NCBI GenBank assembly: GCA_003427395.1
Contig: BFEA01000701.1
Coordinates: forward strand, 268,438-295,151
Reading direction: 5' to 3'
DNA length: 26,714 nucleotides
Origin: Chara braunii
Taxonomy: Eukaryota > Streptophyta > Charophyceae > Charales > Characeae
Part shown: piece by piece, positions 20,382 through 26,714 of the stretch
How positions within the stretch are numbered: the stretch's first letter is position 1
Layout: each line of letters begins with the position of its first letter
The notes under the pieces: generated by a model
Databases searched by the model: none
What the model saw: only the letters and a program-made list of their open reading frames with translations
Told to the model about the DNA's origin: nothing
Position numbers and translations under genes: made by a program

Positions 20382-21359
20382 CTAAGCACGCTGTCTGACA
20401 ACCCGCTTGGATCTGGTAAAATACGGCCTATCCCATGGACGCGATCGTGAACCGAAGCTATACATAACATTCATAGATGATCCATATACGTGGATTTGCG
20501 GTTCCTCGACTATAACATTCTTCGAAAACACGGACATGTATTTCATCTTAACAAAACCTCCTTGTCGTGCTAAGGAATTCCTTATACAGTCTCGTATGTC
20601 GGACACTTTTTCTTCCACCTCATGCCACAATGAATAATCTCCGACCTGACATGCTATCACCACATCTGACCGTCCATTCGGACCGCGACGATACGGCACA
20701 ACAATGAACTTCGACCTATCCATATGCAACTCGTTCCGTGAAACACGCACAACTGCATCCACGAGTTTCCTACTTTTGTTTGAAGAAGCCACACATAGCA
20801 CTCTGGCGAAAGCACATCCGGTAATAGTCAACTGCACACAACAGTATGACACAGCTTGTGGAGAAATCCCTGGGCAACGGAGTGGGTACTGTTCCGAGAA
20901 TGGACAATAACGAGCGCAGTCCACCAACTCCTGTTTCTGTGAACTTCCCCAAGTTCGTGGCGAAGAAGTGATGTACTCGCACTCGAGGCGACTGCTACAG
21001 CGGGTAACGAAGCGGAATGATTTACGCATATGGATGAGGAACTTGGGCTTGAGGACACCATCAGGAAGTGGAATGAGGTTCCCGAACTCTCACATATTGG
21101 CAAACTTATAATGGCTTGCCCAAGGGCATGCTGACTCCATCGCGTTCCAATTACCATCGATCCATCCGTCAAGATGTCGGTTCATGTATGAGTCGACGGT
21201 CATCCATGGGTCCTCTTCGAAGTCCTCTCTGGTTGCTTCGTGGAGCCACGTGTGACTGTTATAATGCCGCACCGATTTCGCACAAAGAGGAAACAGTTTT
21301 GCTAAACGTGTGTGTCCCTCGGGACTCCCACTGACGCTTGTCGATGTTGTCGACGACAT
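20382..21359 (-). pseudogene. Unknown protein block C, paralogue of block B
   Basis: One frame runs from about 21359 to a stop at 20382, interrupted only by TGA at 21092-21090. It contains DFEEDPWMTVDSYMNRHLDG, ACPWASHYKFAN, FGNLIPLPDG, SPRTW, AVSYCCVQL, WHEVEEKVSDIRDCI, GGFVKMKYMSVF and VMYSFGSRS. Block B has counterparts in the same order: FRFAN, GRLIEICP, SPRTW, RISYCSVWI, LKEIEDKICTVRDAI, SFVNMLYISSF and GLYSYEGKR. The long collinear match across a diverged pair is strong evidence that this was a real protein-coding unit. Function is unknown and no signal peptide or membrane segment is evident. The N-terminal limit is arbitrary. Confidence 0.6.
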
Positions 21360-21650
21360 TATGCACCCTACACATCACACACACATGAACGAAAGAAACG
21401 GACGTTCAATGTGTTACCTCCGTCGCTTGTCAAAATATATTTCACAATTGTTAATTTTATGCATTAAGTCTAACGAATATCCCTACATACTTTCGTGTAC
21501 ATGTATTGTACAATAACCACGGCAGGCATCTCCGCTCGATATGTCCGTCATGCTCAAACCGTCATTTTTCCCCCTAGTCAAACGATTTTTTCTCCATTCC
21601 CAACTCCCACTGATGATACATGCATATCTATGCAAAACCATTTAATTATT

Positions 21651-22540
21651 TCAAACAATGCGTGAAACACGTTTGCCTTCATAACTATACAAACCGTGCA
21701 GGGGTGAGCCGAATGTAAGCGTTTTCAAACCCTCGGGTTTGTCATCGTCGTCCCTATCGAATGACGATATATATAACATATTCACGAAACTATGCGTACC
21801 AGCGAGAGCGATGCCGATAGCATCTCTTACGGTGCATATTTTATCCTCTATTTCTTTTAACGACTCTTTCACATTAAATACTGAATTGTCGCATTCCTCC
21901 TTACTCCACATTGCTTCGCATCTTGCCTCTATTAACCTCCCACCCTTGCCTATGCATATTACACAATTGACGCTACATAAATCGACATCGTTTAATAAAA
22001 TCCACACAGAGCAATAAGATATGCGCTGAGCGGTTGTCCCTGCTTCGTTCCGCACGGGATAAGTTGTGATTCTGATGCACAATCTTCCACACCTTTGCAG
22101 CTCGTTTCCGAACCACATCGGCCATGTGCGAGGTGATGTTCTTACGATCTTGCATGAGATTGTTCCGTCCTCCTCGCAACACTCGTTGTCCGATTCTTGG
22201 CTTGTAATAGATACAAGTGGGTCATAAGTGTCCTTGTGGTCGTACATCCAATGAATCTCCGAGGCAGGACATATTTCGATGAGTCGTCCCCATTCCATCT
22301 CATTAGCGAATCTGAAGTCGTGCGTCTATGGACATTCTATCATCACAATATCCCAATCGCTCTCGCTCCAGTTCCCGACTCTTCCTCGCCATGGCAGCAC
22401 ACTCAACCATAGATGGACTCGAAGTGCCTCAACAATCCTCAATTTCGTGTTCTCGTCCCATCGTCGTCAACTCTTGTTGTCGCCGGTATCCATCCTATCA
22501 CTTGAAGGATCACGTGAAGCAGCTTCTGTACACAACACAC
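21651..22540 (-). pseudogene. Unknown protein block B, paralogue of blocks A and C
   Basis: The open part from the Met at 22298 to the stop at 21651 is 215 codons. The same frame continues upstream through TAG (22328-22326) and TGA (22469-22467), with protein-like sequence: TKLRIVEALRVHLWLSVLPW, NWSESDWDIVMIECP and THDFRFANE. Matches to block C begin within this upstream part, which supports it being coding. It is rich in cysteine (CCEED, LQRCGRLCIRI, ISYCSVWI, DLCSVNCVICI). A polypyrimidine-poor TGTACAG upstream of 22530 could be a splice acceptor. No known domain was recognised. It could be one exon of a larger gene or a decayed repeat unit. Confidence 0.6.
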
Positions 22541-22676
22541 ACACTACTGTAAGTATGTTTGCGATGAACGTAGGAAATATGTTACGCTACTTCATCATCC
22601 TTGTCCAACTCTTAGTGATATCCTATCACACGGGATATCATTATTCTCTTTTTCACACCTCCCGTCGTGTTGTCCG

Positions 22677-23558
22677 TCATCTTGTCTGGCGCGTGTCGGT
22701 GTATCCGTTCATGCGTCGGAACAAGTGTTTCACATCGACAATCGTTTTTGTTTTTGTCTTCTTCAAATGTATGCTGGTTTCATCGCCGTTCAATGTGTGT
22801 AGCACCTTCACAACAACTGTTCCGACAATGGATGTCCTTTGTCGTACAAACTGTGTCATCTCATCTCGAATGACACTACAGAAACGGCAGGCGTGCCTCG
22901 ACAGGGCGTTCTCCAAGTTGTACACGGAGCAGTCCATGTCATGCATTTCATCGTGCCTCGTCTTGTGCCGCTCGATACGCGTACAACAATATATCATCCT
23001 ATGACGTGTTTCAAACGCAATGTATAGTATTTTTCCATGATTGCATGTCGTATAGTAGTCATATATCGAACCGCATCCGTAAAAAAAATTATTCCATCGC
23101 GGTGCACTGAGTTTCCAAAAGTGGCCTTCCAGATCACATGTCTTGGTCATCCTCGAGATCGTGCGTTGCAAATGCGGAGACCACAAGTCGAATGTGCGGC
23201 AAAAAGTTGTCTCGTCGGTGGTGCGGATACCGACTGCAATCATTTGTTACGTGTAACGATGTGGAATAAATTTGTCATAGCGTATGGGTGTTCCCCACGC
23301 GTTCGCAATGTTACTTATAATTTGGTCCTCGTCCATACTTGGAAAATCCCGCGGCGACAAACTACACTACCGAGATGTCTGCCGACAATAATGGCAAACG
23401 GTACATGTCAGCAGACAGCAAGCGAACTTGTACATGCAGTAATGACATGCTACGTCATTCGCTAACTCCTCGAAACGAGAAATATCAGCACACATAAATA
23501 TTCTCACTGTAGCCATATATCGTTGTGCGTGTAGCACCATAATGTTCGATACACCCAA
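22677..23558 (-). pseudogene. Unknown protein block A, paralogue of blocks B and C
   Basis: One frame runs from about 23558 to TGA at 22679-22677, interrupted by TAG (23369-23367) and TAA (23246-23244). The first part has a cysteine cluster (ACHYCMYKFACCLLTCTVC). Then come FPSMDEDQIISNIANAWGTP, the main stretch with FWKLSAPRWNNFFYGCGSIY and HRMIYCCTRI, and DCSVYNLENALSRHACRFC followed by SVIRDEM. The last part aligns with DNSVFNVKESLKEIEDKIC and TVRDAI of block B with one gap. A Lys/Thr-rich tail closes it. The 5' end lies only a few bases beyond the stop of the DUF7869 gene in a different frame, so it may be a continuation of that transcript or a separate unit. Confidence 0.5.
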
Positions 23559-23562
23559 GTTT

Positions 23563-26185
23563 TCAAAAAGATGAAGACAATAAGCCCTCGTCTTGTTGTC
23601 CCGATAGGTACATAGAAGACGAAGATGCTTCAGCAGCGTGAGTTAGCATGTCAGAACAAACAAGTGTGTCGGCAGCGGCGAGGGATTGTCGTGCCTTGAT
23701 GGCATCGCTCTTTCTGATTCTCATCCCGACCGCCGAGCGTTTGTTGCTGGTCCATGCCCAAACAACGCTTTTCAGGTCTCGCCATCCAGGCTCATACTCT
23801 ATCTCCACCCTTCAATTCTTGTTCCATGCGTCTGCATACAACTCGGGAACATTACACTCACGACCACAAGGCCTCCAATACTGAACAAGGACGCGGCATT
23901 CGTCCTTTTTCTGGACATGCCCCACCCAGAACGAGCACCCCTGCGTGACGTGGTCGTCCGGAGGCCTGAGCACGACGAAACACTCGACGTCGACCGCCTC
24001 GCAAGGGTCAAATTCAGATTTTGGAACATCTTTCTTGTGACCCACAAAGCATTGTTTTCTTGCGAACGATGCAAGCTTGTGAGCGGCCACGGGCTCGGAG
24101 CCAGGTTTATCAGCCATCGGGCTCGGTCAGAATGCCGTCGAAAGAGGAACTGTCTCCGTCTCTTCGACTTCAATGCAATCAAACTCACGCAGGAGATCTT
24201 TCCAGTATTGCAATCTGCTCATTTTCAATTGTCTGTCCTCTAAAGATTGGGTTTCCCATTCGTGAATCTTATCTTCCAAAGAATTCTTCAGTACTCGTAA
24301 GTCCGTCTTGCCGCTGACGAAATCGCCACAATTTGGATTGGGCGACTCACGGCAAGGCTGGAACCCCCATTCCGACCCAGCCTAACTGTTATCCTTGTTC
24401 CTCTTGAACCAATATACAGACCCTGTCCTAGGCTCCCACCTTTTTTTGTTGCAGTACTCTTTGTCCACCATCGCAGGGTTTTCGCCGTCCATGTAAAACC
24501 GGAAAAGGTGTGGAGTAGAGTGACCGGATATCCTTGGATCAAGGTAAGGGGACACAACAGTTTTCCAGTCTACTATCTTCGTGACATGCGTGCAATCTAC
24601 GGGCTCCTCACAAGAACGTTGCAGCACGGAGAACAGTTCATCCATGGTGTAAGCATCACAGCCGCTGAGTTTCCTGGCGAAGAAACTAAATTTTGCGTCG
24701 ATGTCCGTGTGGGTGTGGCCCACAATCATGAATCCTATCAAGACCTCCTCGAAGATACGGAACTTGACTAACGACGCAAGGAAAGCAAACACATATCTAT
24801 TCTTGTTCTGGCCTCCGCAGTTATCCGCTTGCACCCTCAACAGCGGGGGGAGCTCCCCATCGCGCGCCTGCACCTCTCTCAACACTCTTGCAATGGATGT
24901 GACTACGGAATTCGAACCGTCTGACAAATACGGGAACCAGGTGTGAACGAAGAGTGAGGGATTCCTTCCATGTGCAATCCGACCGGTGATATTTGTTTTC
25001 ATCATAGTGTTGTTCGCCATCTCTTTCGATAATCGCTTGTGCGCGGCATGGGGAATTGTTGTTTTTGCCTGATCCATCCCGTTTAATATGATGCATAAGC
25101 TCTCTCTCTGCTTGAACTGTGACTCCGCCGACCAAACGTTGTAGAGTTTGCGATGGGCTCTTTGAAGAGCCAAATGGTATTTATGCTGCGCAACAAGTTG
25201 GCGCCTTGGCCCCGGGACGGCCCCCTCGATGCGAATGGCCCAACTAATACATTCGTTGCACCTTGCGTAATCGGTAACTCGAGCCAGACGAACCTGCCAG
25301 AAAACATTTCGCCACATTTTGCAGAAGACCTGATAAGACGAGCAAGCAACGCCGATTTTTTGAAGTCTTCTTTCGATGCTCCGATGAATATCTCTCTTCG
25401 TAGCATATACAAAAGGAAGGCGGATGCGGTTTCTAGTCTCAAAAAGCGGGTCCGTCTTTGTCTGATCTGGCATCGGATTGGGGGGATTCGTTAAGAATTA
25501 TATCTTCAAATGCCGACCACGTAATGGCGTATTTTGCATTCGTCCGAGGGCGCCCTTCATGGCCATGAACGACATCTATCGTTCCGTCGTCGAGGTCGTC
25601 TGTGTGCCTTTTATACATATTCCGCCCCACTCCTAAAATGAGACACCAGGCGGTCACCCAAATTGGACTTATTTGCACTATTGGTTTCACAGAAGGTTTC
25701 CAGTCAACCAGAGAGATAAAGTTTTGCAATTTTGAAATCCACCACTTGCGACTGTCCCGGCCTCTAAGCGCACGGTACTCACGTCTACATTTATGAACAT
25801 CTTGCGCTTTCAACCGTCCAAGACATCCAAATTTCCTGCAACATTTTTTTTTCAAAACTGTTTCGCACTCCTCAAGACTGCATCTACGCTCGAATGCGAA
25901 CGATGAATCACTGCATCCTCTTTTTCTGTTCCTGTATGTGTATTTTCGTTTCCCTTGCCCTCCGGTCAAAGGAGGTCGTGGATGGTCGCGAGTGTTATCG
26001 TTTCCTATCGGCGCCACCCCATGCGACGGAGGAGTGGACCGTCCCTCGTCACCAGACTGTGCCTCCTCGAACTTGTGACTGCTTTCTTCGCCATCATGTT
26101 CCGTAACCGAGTCATCAGTGCGAACAGTAACAGGGCCTCCACAGTTGACGGTGGGTTGGCCATGTACATTGAAAAGGAAGAGCAT
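23563..26185 (-). pseudogene. DUF7869-type protein (transposase-like, function unknown)
   Basis: The first part (Met at 26185 to stop at 25439) has an acidic, low-complexity N-terminus, a basic segment, then CCRKFGCLGRL and WVTAWCLILGVGRNMYKR, typical of the region before DUF7869. The second frame (Met 25473 to TAG 24382, 363 codons) has CNEC (residues 72-75), NGMDQAK (131-137), HITG-like NITGRIAHG, ADNCGGQNKNRYVFAF (216-231) and VGHTHTDIDAKFS (251-263). From memory, family members read DGMDQAK, so Asp131 appears changed to Asn. The acidic and His motifs suggest an RNase H-like or DDE-type fold, but activity is not established. The same frame continues past TAG (24384-24382), TGA (24129-24127) and TGA (23814-23812) to 23563. 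It encodes GKTDLRVLKNSLEDKIHEW and a C-terminal CSFWVGHVQ / VLVQYWRP domain. The two frames overlap at a C6 run. Confidence 0.7.
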
Positions 26186-26534
26186 TGTTCATTATGTCGT
26201 CAAGACTAAGACGACGGACGACATTATTAGAGGCAAGAAAAGGTGGCACACCGATGTCGCTTCGTTTCCACGGCCTTTGAAGGAAGCGAGGCCCCGCTCT
26301 ACCCTTGGACGGAGTGAGCGGTGACGAAGGGAAGCGACTCTCGCAGCTGATAACCTTTATAGGAGACGTTCTCCGTTGCACTTGATGTTTCGATGGCGGA
26401 GAAACGTAACGGCAACTCTCGTTGCCACTACTCATGATGGGATATTCACCCTATCCTCCAACCTATATGCACAGGAGACAATGACGATACGTATCGGTAG
26501 ACGTATCCGCATTGGAAGGACGAGACGCAACTGT
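26186..26534. other. Stretch between edge fragment and DUF7869 gene
   Basis: No convincing coding frame was found. A minus-strand CCTATAAAGG near 26356-26365, about 175 bases upstream of the Met at 26185, could be a TATA element for the DUF7869 gene. Equally, the stretch could be an intron. Evidence for either is weak. Confidence 0.3.
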
Positions 26535-26708
26535 TCAGAGCAGGCTAACCGCCACATTGCTTGAGATGAGCAAGTCTGTAGCAGTGTCAATAATATATCC
26601 CCTCAAAATATCATAACACTGTGGATACCACATGTGATCTTCAGGGTCTGTAGTTATGAATACATCCCCTCGAACAGGTAGATGCCACAAGTCATCACAA
26701 CCGTTGAT
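26535..26708 (-). pseudogene. Protein-coding fragment of unknown function at the window edge
   Basis: From 26708 to a TGA at 26537-26535 one minus-strand frame is open for 57 codons and clearly protein-like. It reads INGCDDLWHLPVRGDVFITT, then DPEDHMWYPQCYDILRGYII and DTATDLLISS. No start codon is present, so it is the end of an upstream exon or gene entering from the right. It lies upstream of the DUF7869 gene on the same strand and could be an earlier exon of it; the 350 bases between them show no coherent frame. I do not recognise the family. Confidence 0.4.
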
Positions 26709-26714
26709 CCCCCC

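Noticed and set aside
22279-23004. A 241-codon plus-strand frame opposite blocks A and B
   Set aside because: The minus strand carries paralogous, conserved sequence here; the plus-strand frame has no match to other blocks.
18270-23558. Alternative genetic code explaining in-frame stops
   Set aside because: All three stop codons appear inside the blocks, and the LINEs in the same window also have random stops and frameshifts; ordinary decay or introns explain this better.
20382-25473. Stop codons as evidence of C-to-T editing or repeat-induced mutation
   Set aside because: Every stop codon is one C-to-T step from CAA, CAG or CGA, so the pattern by itself carries no information without aligned relatives.

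Overview
The window looks like nuclear DNA of a eukaryote, most likely a streptophyte, and a charophyte-type green alga would fit. This rests on three things: two LINE retrotransposons of the plant type (DUF4283-like ORF1 with a CCHC knuckle, an APE-type endonuclease, and a reverse transcriptase followed by a zf-RVT zinc-binding domain); a DUF7869-type protein gene; and long simple repeats with sparse coding. No bacterial gene organisation is visible. The taxonomic guess is inference. No intact, confidently functional gene was found. Almost all recognisable coding sequence is mobile-element derived or broken.

Layout. 1-429: a (TCAA)n microsatellite, A/T runs and a GC-rich non-coding stretch. 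About 430-3941 (minus): LINE copy 1, with ORF1 and the endonuclease part of ORF2 but no reverse transcriptase. 3942-5188: no recognised gene. 5189-6031: a short element with perfect 18-bp terminal inverted repeats, made mostly of a 386-bp unit in tandem. 6032-7389: no gene. 7390-14903 (minus): LINE copy 2, near full length, from a poly(A) tail (T18 on the plus strand) through RT, endonuclease and ORF1. It carries many stops and frameshifts and lost catalytic residues. 15304-15380: an imperfect hairpin palindrome. 15684-16007 (plus): the C-terminal part of a short-chain dehydrogenase/reductase with two catalytic residues replaced. 16068-16381: CA/GA microsatellite interrupted by a 140-base assembly gap. 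16481-18269: short tandem repeats, a GC/GA tract and AT-rich DNA.

18270-26708 is different in kind. Every coding-like segment is on the minus strand. Upstream (26185 to 23563) lies a DUF7869-type protein whose frame stays open for about 1.9 kb apart from three internal stops. Downstream (23558 to 18270) lie five coding blocks of an unrecognised cysteine-containing protein. Blocks A, B and C are clearly paralogous in their C-terminal parts; D and E share a shorter signature. Blocks A to D and the end of E use the same reading frame modulo 3. A further protein-like fragment without a start (26708-26535) enters from the right edge.

The most interesting possibility is that 18-26.7 kb is one large decayed element, or a locus containing a transposase-like DUF7869 protein beside a repeated-domain protein family that I cannot name. 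That link rests only on strand and proximity. All coordinates of broken genes are approximate at the ends because starts, introns and frameshifts cannot be resolved without transcripts or homologues.
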